Assembly: GCA_963680875.1 (NCBI GenBank)
Contig: OY804579.1
Coordinates: forward strand, 29,311,804 to 29,375,803
Length of the DNA: 64,000 bases
DNA from: Bathymodiolus brooksi
Taxonomy: Eukaryota; Mollusca; Bivalvia; Mytilida; Modiolidae
Direction of reading: 5' to 3'
Positions 35,227-45,300 of the stretch are shown one piece after another. Made by a program: the position numbers and the translations under genes. Each line of letters begins with the position of its first letter. The stretch's first letter is position 1. The notes under the pieces are model-generated. The model was not told the DNA's origin, did not search any database, and worked only from the letters and a program-made list of their open reading frames with translations.

Positions 35227-35933
35227 CCAAAAAAGGGAATAGATATATACTAGTAGTGGGTGACTACTTCACAAAATTAACTGAATTATATGCTATGACC
35301 GACATGAAAGCGGAAACAGTAGCTGATATCATATTTAGGGCCTGGATAAAGAGATACGGTTGCCCGATTGAGATACACTCGGACCAGGGCAGGCAGTACG
35401 AGAGTGACGTTTTTAAGGAGATGTGCCAACTACTAGAAATAAATAAAACAAGGACCACACCATTTCATCCCCGTTCAGATGGCATGATCGAACGAATTAA
35501 TAGAACTGTAAACGATATGCTTTCTAAGTACATAAAACGACATCAGAAAGATTGGGATGATCATCTGGATTTTATCATTATGGCCTACAATGCGACGCCT
35601 CATGAAAGTACAGGACTAACTCCTCATCGCCTGGTATATGGAAGGGAGATGACTTTCCCATTAGATATGATTACAGACCCCAATGGAATTGAAAAAGATG
35701 AGAGAAAACTAACGTCGGAGTATGTAAGAATTCTTGAAAATAATCTTAAAGAGGGACACGAGATAGCCCGCAAAAATTTAAACGCTGCAGCGAAACGACA
35801 GAAAATGACATATGATGTCAAAGTGAGGCCAGTAACGTATAAAGTTGGAGACCTGGTATGGCGAAATCAAAAGAGAAATGCTCCCGGCCTTAAATCTAAA
35901 ATTGTTCGACATGGGTCATCGTGGAAAAGCTAA
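35227..35933 (+). pseudogene. Gypsy element 2 integrase catalytic core
   Basis: Contains VVGDYFTKLTELYAM (first Asp), EIHSDQGRQYESDVF (second Asp), RTTPFHPRSDGMIERINRT (Glu) and YNATPHESTGLTPHRLVYGR, so the DDE triad is intact. After about 35850 the GPY/F region (PGLKSKIVRHG) shifts frame and continues in the ORF from 35921. The piece is separated from the zinc domain upstream by one frameshift. Confidence 0.9.
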
Positions 35934-37156
35934 GTGATATAACGTTTAAAATAAAATGGTCCAAAAATTCCCCACCAGTCACCGTACATGGTGATATTTT
36001 GAAGAAGTACAAGGGAAATAAAATAATGAAATGGTTTATAGGCAATGAAGCAGAAAAAACCACGATCACGTTTCCCGACGTATCCTCATTTGCCTCAAAT
36101 GCTGGTTCAGATACTGATGATAATCAAAATCCTGGCTGTAATTCCCCATTGGATAATGACGGTGGCAATGAAGCACAACGACCTACGAATTTTGAAGAAT
36201 GTTGGGATCACGACCCTGAAATTATTATAAATGAAAATAACGATTCTGACCCGATTCTTAATTACTCGGGCAATACCTGTAAATTGGGCTGTGTCCGACC
36301 AAGTGAAGGGATTAGTCACTCCTCACCGACGCATGTGCTTAAAAGAGAGCACACGACCACAAGAGCGGGACGAAAGGTAATTGTTCCATCAAGGTTTATT
36401 GACAGCGTTGAGTTTAACAACATGGGAGTAAAATGCGAACATTGTGGAGTGGAATACGCGAACCGGAGGAATTTGAAGAGACACTTTAATGCCGTCCACA
36501 GTGAAAATGTAAAATATGTAGCATGTTGCATGCACAATTGTGACAGGATATTTTCCCGCAGGGAATATTTACTAGTTCACCTAGAAACCACGCACAAGCT
36601 TCCCCGTGAAGAAGCCAAAGACTTGTCACATAGAGTGAATTTGGAATATGTAGATAGACAGTTCGTTGAACCATGTGGCCCTACAGAAAAAAAGTTGAAA
36701 ACAACTGTAGTGCTGCCTTGTGACCTGGAAGCTAATAACAATGAGAAACATGATGATGAATCAGATGTTGAACCTGTTCCGGGCCCAAGTCAGTATGGTG
36801 TCTCGGAACAGGTGGGCGACGATGACATGGCCATAATTACGGAAGAGGTGGAAGAGGAGGATGCTTCTGAATTTGATGCGGAAGTAGAAGTAGAAGAGAT
36901 CGACGAGATATACGTGTCGGATGAAGAACCACCTGCGGATACAAGCTCAGTAGAAATTATATCGTTATCTCTAATAACAATAAGAACTGAAAGTGATGGA
37001 ATAAACTCCGTAAAAAGGGAACATCATTTTTCCACGTCAAAGCATCACGATCCCAGGAACTTTAACTGGAGAGAATTCCTTAGTTACATGGAGGAGGAGC
37101 TGTGTAGGCATGCCGAAGCCTTGCGGAAAAGGGAGGCCGACGTGCAAGAATTGTAG
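35921..37156 (+). CDS. Gypsy element 2 integrase C-terminus with two C2H2 zinc fingers and acidic tail
   Basis: A 411-codon frame. The first about 35 residues (KLSDITFKIKWSKNSPPVTV) complete the integrase GPY/F-type domain. Residues about 140-165 (TTRAGRKVIVPSRFIDSVEF) resemble the usual end of gypsy integrases. Beyond that are two classical C2H2 fingers: C172-x2-C175-x12-H188-x4-H193 and C203-x3-C207-x12-H220-x4-H225. An acidic segment follows (EEVEEEDASEFDAEVEVEEI), then a helical end. The fingers could bind DNA or a protein and steer integration; this is inference. It ends at 37156. The ATG at 35921 lies within a frameshifted pol, so it is probably not the natural start. Confidence 0.8.
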   Translation: MEKLSDITFKIKWSKNSPPVTVHGDILKKYKGNKIMKWFIGNEAEKTTITFPDVSSFASNAGSDTDDNQNPGCNSPLDNDGGNEAQRPTNFEECWDHDPEIIINENNDSDPILNYSGNTCKLGCVRPSEGISHSSPTHVLKREHTTTRAGRKVIVPSRFIDSVEFNNMGVKCEHCGVEYANRRNLKRHFNAVHSENVKYVACCMHNCDRIFSRREYLLVHLETTHKLPREEAKDLSHRVNLEYVDRQFVEPCGPTEKKLKTTVVLPCDLEANNNEKHDDESDVEPVPGPSQYGVSEQVGDDDMAIITEEVEEEDASEFDAEVEVEEIDEIYVSDEEPPADTSSVEIISLSLITIRTESDGINSVKREHHFSTSKHHDPRNFNWREFLSYMEEELCRHAEALRKREADVQEL

Positions 37157-37660
37157 TGTAAATTTGAAAGTGACATTTAATGACTTTTTGTTTTTTTGGT
37201 ATTAGTTACTAGAGAACTTTATGATTTTAGTAGAGAACTCAGGAAGAGAAATATATTTTTGTATTTACATGTATATTTGGCAGCTTGTAAATGTGGAGCA
37301 TAAGGCCCAAAAGCATGGTGTCTTAAGCCCAAGTTAAATGGTGTATAACTAGGTCCATCCATGAGCCCTATTATTAGGTGTTCATCGGCTTCTAGTTTAA
37401 TTTTATTTTATATAATCCCAAGAATAGTTAATTCTAGTTTAAAGAACATTATTATGCACGTTCGTTTTATTATTGACATTTGCGAAATGTATTTTCTAGT
37501 CAGTATTTTGTAAGAAATGTTGTTTTTTTTTTGGGTGGGGGAGGGGGGGGGTGTTTATAATAGTCGATGTTTTGTAATACTTAAGTTGAGGGACCAATAT
37601 ATAAAATTGTCTCGTATATCGTTACTGAACAGTGTAGGTTCAGTGCTAAGTGGGGGGATG
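37157..37660 (+). other. Gypsy element 2 3' non-coding region and polypurine tract
   Basis: No gene. A purine run GTGGGGGAGGGGGGGGG near 37535-37552 and AAGTGGGGGGATG at 37648-37660, which directly precedes the 3' LTR, are candidate polypurine tracts; the latter is in the functional position. Confidence 0.65.
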
Positions 37661-38497
37661 TGTAGTGAATTTTGATACTTCCCTATGTTATGTTCTTTAT
37701 TGATTTCATGAAATTGTCATTAATATAACTGTACTTGAACTTTTTGTATGAGTGAATCCTAGTTTCATCAATTCTATTTTCGTATGACTTTAATTAGTAA
37801 CATGACAGTATTGTATTGCACTCCTTTGAACGGGAATGAGGTCAATAGACTGTACCAGATGTGACCTAGGTCATTGTATTGCATCAGGCGCCCTAGTGCC
37901 CTTCCTCTGGTGTCCTAGTGTGTTAGATCAGGTGCCATAGTGCCCTACCACAGGTGCCCTAGTGCCCTAGTGACCTTGGTTAGTGCTATTTCATCAGATT
38001 TTAAGGAGTAATTGCATCAGAAACATTGAGTCAAACCTATTTTTGTTATATGATTAATAGGGCATAATTTTAGTATAAATAGCTCAACTTTATTATGTTA
38101 ATCAGTCCATTTTTCCATCTCGTTAAGTAAAGAGTAAGATCTGGTATACTTGTATTATACTGTATGTATTGTTATATGCAAAGGATTTTATAATACAAAA
38201 TAGTGAATTTATCAGCGACTTCTTGTATCATTTATAGTAGTTCAGACTTCACAAGGATCCATTTTATTTATTTATGTGACAAGAATTTCTATGGAACACG
38301 CTACCCAGTTTCATATAAAGGAAGGGCTGTTTGGTTGAGTGAGCTGGTACCACTTGAGTGTCTGTCATCGTAATACGTGTGTCATTTGCATACGTCATCA
38401 GTATCAGTGTCACCTGTGTCCGTCGTCACCCTACTGGAGATAACTGACCAGCTGTTTATCACCACCACCACCCCCCTTCTCGCTACATTTCGTCACA
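37661..38497 (+). repeat. 3' LTR of gypsy element 2
   Basis: 837 bp, the same length as the 5' LTR with about 10 substitutions and no indels. TTAATAATTAG follows it. Confidence 0.94.
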
Positions 38498-38617
38498 TTA
38501 ATAATTAGAATATGCTTTCAAAGATTTGTTAATTTTTGTCATTCAATTTATCTGGAACTTCTATTACAGAATCCAGTTTCAACATTTATAATTTCATTGC
38601 TGATACTGCTTAGTAAT

Positions 38618-38641
38618 GATGTTGAGCTAAACCCAGGCCCT
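38618..38641 (+). other. 2A-like ribosome-skipping motif in LINE ORF2
   Basis: The codons spell DVELNPGP, a full match to the D-x-E-x-N-P-G-P consensus of 2A peptides. These make the ribosome skip the Gly-Pro bond and release the upstream product. Just before it is a hydrophobic stretch (STFIISLLILLSN). It lies upstream of the endonuclease domain, where 2A motifs are known in other invertebrate APE-type LINEs. Confidence 0.88.
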
Positions 38642-39975
38642 TCAAAGGAAGGTGAACTCTCAATTTTTCATTTAAACACTAGAAGTATGCGTCATAAATT
38701 AGATTACATAGAAAGCATTTGTAATGAAGCAGATATTATATGCTTAACAGAAACACATCTTGATCAAAATATAACAAATGATGGCATTTTTATAGAGGGA
38801 TACTGCAAAGATCCATTTAGGAAAGATCGAAATAATTCAGGGGGAGGTGTAATAGTATATTTTAGTAATCATCTAATTGTCCAACCCAGAACAGATTTAA
38901 ATTTTGATAGTGAAGCTATTTGGCTGGAAATTGTTTTTCCAGCATACAAAATGCTCCTTTGTGTTGTATATCGCCAACCTAATGCGAACTATCCATTCTG
39001 GGATAAGTTTCAACAGTCCGTGGAAAACGCCACGAATTGCTCGTCAAATGTTGTGATAACGGGAGATTTAAATGTAGATTTTCTTAGTGAACATTCTCAC
39101 AAATTATTTGATATTATGAGGTTGAATAATCTGAAAAACATGATTACTGAACCTACCAGAACATGTAACACGCGCCAATCTTTGCTTGACCCTGTTTTAA
39201 TATCTGATAATTGTAATGTAATTCAAGTAGATAGAAAATATACTGAGCATGAAGCAACAATTGTCTACCTAAAAGTCCCTCTTAAATCAATCAATATTTA
39301 TAAACGATTAGTCTGGGATTATCGAAATGTTGATTTTGAGACCTGTAGCGATTGTATATCCTCCTTAAATTGGAACTCAATTATATCTCCAGAAAATAGT
39401 ATGGATGAAAACTGTCAAACATTTACAAATAAATTCATTCAAATAATTAAAAATTGTGTGCCCCAAAAAGAAGTTACAATAAGACTAAATGATAAAGTTT
39501 TGTTCAATTCCGAATTAAGAAGGGAAATAAGAAAACGAGACAGACTTCGAAAACTGGCTCGTAGATCTAATAGTGATTCCAATATCAATAAATACAAGAA
39601 GCAAAAAAATCATGTAAATAATTTAAAAAAGCATGCTAAAGAACAATTTTATTTTACTAGATGATTTTTCAAGTTCAAATTCAAAATCCTACTGGTCATT
39701 GATTAAAAAATTGGTTAAATCGTCTGGAGATATGTCACCAATTAGTCAATTAAAAAACGAAAATAATGACCTCATCTCAGATGATTATGAAAAAGCATGT
39801 CTTCTAAATAATTATTTCTGTTCTATATCTACATTAAATGACAGTAATACATCAAAACCCGACTTTCCTCTCGGAACAAATGCAACACTAGATTTCTTTC
39901 AAATTACTCCGAGTAAAGTTCTTGATATTTAACAAATTTTAAAACTTGGAAAAGCGTCAGGTCTGGATTCCATTA

Positions 39976-40268
39976 GGGAACGACATTTAACTTGAAGGGG
40001 GGGGGGGGGGGGGGGGGGGGGTATGTTTTTTTTCTAACAAAATATTCTGATTCCCAATGTTGCTGAAAAATATATTCTGATTTTGGTGGAGGGAGAAAAA
40101 AATAATCTGATTCAGAGTTTTTGTCATATAACCCAATGTTAAATTCTGGAAAAAAAATTCTCGCTTAGCGCGACAAAGAATAAATATTCTAACTCTTGTG
40201 TTGTCCGAAAAAAAAATTCTGAACGAAACAAAAAACCATAACCCCCTTCAAGTTAAATGGTCGGTCCC
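39976..40268. mobile_element. 293-bp Harbinger-like MITE inside the LINE reverse transcriptase
   Basis: The ends are inverted copies: GGGAACGACATTTAACTTGA on the left, and the reverse of TCAAGTTAAATGGTCGGTCCC on the right. TTA flanks both sides (39973-39975 and 40269-40271). A 3-bp TTA duplication with GG-starting TIRs is typical of PIF/Harbinger MITEs. Inside are a G run of more than 20 and several ATTCTGA repeats. The reading frame of ORF2 is continuous across the site if the MITE and one TTA are ignored, so it inserted after the LINE. Confidence 0.85.
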
Positions 40269-42049
40269 TTAGTCATCAAATGCTTAAGAAAACGTGTAAT
40301 ACTGCTTGTGTTCCCCTCTCTCTCTTGTTTAATTTATCGCTTTCTAAATCGAAATTTCCAACGCAATGGAAAACCGCATCTGTTATGCCACTCTTCAAAA
40401 AGGGAGACAAATCATTAATATCTAACTATAGACCAATATCATTACTATCAACAGTTGGCAAAGTATTCGAAAGAATTGTTTTAAAGGAAGTATTTAATCA
40501 TTTAATATCAAATAACTTATTGTATAAATGTCAATCAGGTTTCATCCCAGGTCACTCTACCGTTCACCAGCTAATAGAAATCTATTACAGAATATGTATG
40601 TCTCTGGATGATCATTGTATTACTACCCTTATTTTATGTGATATTTCTAAAGCATTTGATCGGGTCTGGCATACAGGGCTTTTACTGAAACTTAAAGCTT
40701 ACGGGATAGATGGTAAATTACTTAAATGGTTTGAAAGCTACATTTCCAGTAGGAAACAATTTGTATTTATAAACAATTCCAAATCCCCCTTAGTAAATCC
40801 AAATGCAGGAGTCCCACAGGGTTCAGTGCTTGTCCCGCTACTTTTCTTATTATATGTTAATGATATTGCAGATAACCTTTTAAGTCTTACTAGACTGTTT
40901 GCAGATGATACTTCTCTTTCATATTCTAGTCAAAGTCCATATACTACAGAAGATGTAATAAATAGTGATTTGGAATCTATATCTATATGGTCTAAGCAAT
41001 AGTTAGTAAATTTTAATCCTCAAAAAACTAAAGCAATGGTATTTTCCAACATTAATCTTCCCAACGATGTAGAAATAACATTCCAAGACAAATTAGTAGA
41101 ATTTGTTACCTGTCACAAACATTTGGGTATTACTTTTGATAGCAATGGAAAATTTCATACCCATATAGTTAATATTATTAAATCAGCAAGTCAGAGGTTG
41201 TGTGCCCTAAGAAAACTTAAATATGTATTAAATAGACATTATCTTTCTCGTATTTATTTGATCTTGATAAGGACTATGTTGGAATATGCATGTGAACTTG
41301 GGGATGGTTGTAGTCAATAAGACTCTGATAATTTAGAAAAGCTTCAAATAGAGGCAGGACGAATAGTGACCGGACTGCCTCTATTTGCAAGTCGTCAATC
41401 TATCTATTCTGGAACAGGTTGGGAATTATTATCTGATAGGCGAAGGGTAAGAAGGCTCAGCTTATTTTATTCTATTCACAACAAATCTGCCCCAGACTAT
41501 CTTTGTGATTTGATGCCCCTTCCGGTTGGTAGTGTTTCCCAGTATAATTTACGAAATAGTAATAATTATGTTCTACCTAATTGTCGATTAGAAATTACCA
41601 AAAAGTCCTTCTTCCCCTCTACTACCCGGGACTGGAACAATCTAAGTCCGGAAATTAGAAATTCTGGTAATATTAACATATTTAAAAGAAAAATTAAAAT
41701 ATTGCATGAAAAAGTTCCTTTTTATTTCGGTTGGGGTGATAGAAAACTAAATATTATTCATAGCAGACTTAGAAATATGTGCAGTTCGTTAAATGCAAAT
41801 TTGCGCCTTGTCAATTTAAAGCCTAGTCCTGCATGCATCTGTGGTCATGGTTTTGAAGACTGTATACACTTTTTCCTTGAATGTTCCTTTTACAATGAAA
41901 ATAGGGCAATCTTGTTAAATAAATTAAAGAATTACGTAGTTACAGTTGAATTGATATTAACTGGTGATGAACATTTGATTCCTAACCAAAACATTGAAAT
42001 CTTCTCTGCCGTTTATTCTTTTATTAGAAACACCCAGCGCTTTAACTAA

Positions 42050-42361
42050 TATACTAGCTTACTCACTCCAGTCCATGTTGTTTTTTGTTGTTTCTGTTTG
42101 TTTGAAACCTTTCTTCTTCTTCCTATCCTTCTTTCTATCCCTATGTTTTGAACATTTTATTTCACCTTATTTTTCTTTATATTTACTTTATTATTAACGT
42201 CTAAATATATCATGTTGTAAAATTTATTTGTATTATTATCGCCATTATGTACAATTATTTTTTGTTTTTATCTTTGTAAAAGGGAAAGGACTTCACTAAT
42301 GTTGTCATAACTTGTGTCCAATCCCATTTGCAACTTGTATGCAAATAAAATATGTTTAAAC
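42050..42361 (+). other. LINE 3' untranslated region
   Basis: T-rich sequence after the ORF2 stop, ending GCAAATAAAATATGTTTAAACC. It includes an AATAAA-like signal and then joins the satellite directly. No gene is seen. Confidence 0.7.
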
Positions 42362-45300
42362 CAAGTAATTCGTGCTGTTCCGTGTTGATGTAATAAAGCT
42401 TGAGGTATGTCAGGAGTGATTTGTGTTTTTGTCCCGTGTTTATGTAATGACGTTTGAGGTATGTCAGCAGTGTTTTGTGCTGTCCCGTGTTTATGTAATG
42501 AGGTTTGAAATATGTCAGGAGTGATTTATGTTATTGCCCCGTGTTTATGTAATGAAGTTTGATGTATGTCATGAGTGATTTATGTTATTGTCCCGTGTTT
42601 ATGTAATGATATTTGAGGTATGTCAGGAGTGTTTTATGTTATTGCCCGTGTTTATGTAATGAAGCTTGAGTTATGTCATGAGTGATTTATGTTATTGTCC
42701 TGTGTTTATGCAATGAAGTTTGAGGTATGTCATGAGTGATTTATGTTATTGTCCCGTGTTTATGTAATGAAGCTTGAGGTATGTCAGGAGTGTTTTATAT
42801 TATTGCCCGTGCTTATGTAATGAAGTTTGAGGTATGTCAAGTGTGATTTGTGTTATTCTCCCGTGTTTATGTAATGAAGTTTGAGGTGTATCAGCAGTGT
42901 TTTGTTTTATTGTTCCGTGTTTATGTAATGAAGCTTGAGGAGTGTCAGCAGTGCTTCGTGTTATTTTCTAGTGTTGATGTAATGAAGCTTGGGGTATGTC
43001 AGGAGTGATTTGTGTTATTGTCCCGTGTTTATGTAATGATGTTTGAGGTATGTCAGGGGTGATTGATGTTATTGTCCCGTGTTTATGTAATGAAGCTTGA
43101 GGTATGTCAGGAGTGATTTATGTTATTGTCCAATGTTTATGTAATGAAGTTTAAGGTATGTCAGAAGTAATTTGTGCTGTTTCGTGTCTATGTAATGAAG
43201 CTTGAGATATGTCAGGAGTGATTTGTATTTTTGTCCCGTGTTGATGTAATGACGTTTGAGGTATGTCAGCAGTGTTTTGTGCGGTCCCGTATTTATGTAA
43301 TGAGGTTTGAGGTATGTCAGGAGTGATTTATGTTATAGTCCCGTGTTTATGTAATGCAGTTTGATGTATGTCATGAGTGATTTATGTTATTTTCCCGTGT
43401 TTATGTAATGAAGTTTGAGGTATATCAGCAGTGTTTTATGTTATTGCCCGTGTTTATGTAATGAAGCTTGATGCATGTCAGGAGTGATTTATGTTATTGT
43501 CATGTGTTTATGTAATGAAGTTTGAGGTATGCCAGGAGTGATTTGTGTTATTGTCCCGTGCTCATGTAATGACGTTTGAGGTATGTCAGAAGTAATTTGT
43601 GCTGTTCCGTGTTTATGTAATGAAACTTCAGGTATGTCAAGAGTGATTTGTGTTATTGTCCCGTGTTTATGTAATGACGTTTGAGGTATGTCAGCATTGT
43701 TTTGTGCTGTCCCGTGTTTATGTAATGAGGTTTGAAGTATGTCAGGAGTGATTTATGTTATTGTCCCGTGTTTATGTAATGAATTTTGAGGTATGTCAGG
43801 AATGTTTTATGTTATTGCCCGTGTTTATGTAATGAAGTTTGAGGTATGTCAGGAGTGATTTTTGTTATTGTCCCGTGTTTATGTAATGAAGTTTGAGGTA
43901 TGTCAGCGGTGATTTGTGCTGTCTTGTTTATGTAATGAGGTTTGAAGTATGTCAGGAGTGATTTATGTTATTGTCCCATCTTTATGTAATGAAGTTTGAG
44001 GTATGTCAGGAGTGATTTGTGTTATTGTCCCGTGTTTATGTAATGACCTTTGAGGTATGTCAGAAGTAATTTGTGCTGTTCCGTGTTTATGTAATGAAAC
44101 TTCAGGTATGTCAAGAGTGATTTGTGTTATTGTCCCGTGTTTATGTAATGACGTTTGAGGTATGTCAGCATTGTTTTGTGCTGTCCCGTGTTTATGTAAT
44201 GAGGTTTGAAGTATGTCAGGAGTGATTTATGTTATTGTCCCGTGTTTATGTAATGAATTTTGAGGTATGTCAGGAATGTTTTATGTTATTGCCCGTGTTT
44301 ATGTAATGAAGTTTGAGGTATGTCAGGAGTGATTTTGTTATTGTCCCGTGTTTATGTAATGAAGTTTGAGGTATGTCAGGGTTGATTGATGTTATTGTCC
44401 AGTGTTTATTTAATGAAGTTTAAGGTATGTCAGAAGTAATTTGTGCTGTTTCGTGTTTATGTAATGAAGTTTGAGGTATATCAGGAGTGATTTCTATTTT
44501 TGTCCCGTATTTATGTAATGACGTTTGAGGTATGTCAGCAATCTTTTGTGCTGTCCCGTTTTTATGTAATGAAGTTTGATGTATGTCATGAGTGATTTAT
44601 GTTATAGTCCCGTGTTTATGTAATGAAGTTTGAGGTATGTGAGCAGTTTTTTATGTTATTGCCTGTATTTATGTAATGAAGTTTGAGGTATGTCAAGTGT
44701 GATTTGTGTTATTCTCCCGTGTTTATGCAATGAAGTTTGAAGTATGTCAGGAATGATTTATGTTATTGTCCCGTGATTATGTAATGAAATTTGAGGTATT
44801 TCAGGAGTGATTTGTGTTATTGTCCCGTGTTTATATAGTGAAGTTTGAAGAATGTCAGGATTGATTCATGTTATTGTCCCGTGTTTATGTAATGAAGTTT
44901 CAGGTATGTCAGAAGTAATTTGTGCAATTCCGTGTTTATGTAATGAAGCTTGAGGTATGTCAGGAGTGTTTTGTGTTTTTGTCACGTGTTTATATAATGA
45001 CGTTTGAGGAATGTCGTGTTTATGTAATGAAATTTAAGGTGTGTCAGCAGGGTTTTGTGCTATTTTCTAGTGATTTAGGGACACCTTGTTTATGTAATGA
45101 AGTTTGCGGTATGTCATAAGTAATTTGTGCTGTTTCGTGTTTTTGTAATGAAGCTTGAGGTATGTCAGGAGTGATTTGTGTTTTTGTCCCGTGTTTATGT
45201 AATGATTTTTGAGGTATGTCATCAGTGTTTTGTGCTGTCCCGTGTTTATGTAATGAGGTTTGCGGTATGTCAGAAGTGATTTGTGTTATTGTACCATGTT

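Larger units (their letters stand above)
29531..38497 (+). mobile_element. Ty3/gypsy LTR retrotransposon 2, 9.0 kb, plus strand
   Basis: Two direct repeats of exactly 837 bp (29531-30367 and 37661-38497) start TGTAGTGAA and end GTCACA and differ at 10 positions by eye (about 1.2 percent). TTAAT follows the right LTR (38498-38502) and also lies a few bases before the left one (29521-29525); this is a possible target duplication with a small left-end irregularity. The order is LTR, tRNA-Leu primer site, a two-transmembrane ORF, gag, protease, RT, RNase H, integrase, zinc-finger tail, purine-rich tract, LTR. It is longer than element 1 because of the first and last modules. Frameshifts and stops make it defective. 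Confidence 0.95.
38498..42049 (+). pseudogene. CR1-like LINE ORF2: 2A motif, endonuclease, reverse transcriptase, zinc-finger end
   Basis: ORF2 nicks DNA and reverse-transcribes the LINE RNA. The N-terminus has a hydrophobic run and a 2A-like motif ending at 38641. The APE endonuclease follows (about 38660-39290): FHLNTRSMRHK, ICLTETHLDQN (Glu), VVITGDLNVDF (Asp). The RT (about 40370-41000) shows PLFKKGDKSLISNYRPISLL, ISKAFDRVWH, AGVPQGSVL and LFADDTSLSY. The C-terminus has a WNNLSPEIRN motif and a Cys/His cluster CICGHGFEDCIHFFLEC. It is broken by a frameshift near 39650, stops at 39930-39932, 41000-41002 and 41318-41320, and a MITE at 39976-40268. The jockey/CR1 superfamily is clear; the exact clade is not. 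Confidence 0.9.
21250..42361 (+). mobile_element. 5'-truncated CR1-like LINE, split by two LTR retrotransposons and a MITE
   Basis: The native LINE segments are 21250-22034, 28834-29528 and 38498-42361, about 5.0 kb after removing the 293-bp MITE. The first holds the end of ORF1, the second an AT-rich spacer, and the third ORF2 and the 3' UTR. The left flank ends GGTATGTCAG and the right flank resumes AAGTAATTCGTGCTG. Together they rebuild a normal satellite variant (GTCAGAAGTAATTTGTGCTG occurs elsewhere in the array), so the LINE landed inside one monomer. A 5' truncation in ORF1 fits target-primed reverse transcription. That all three segments belong to one LINE is inferred from order, orientation and total length. 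Confidence 0.75.
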
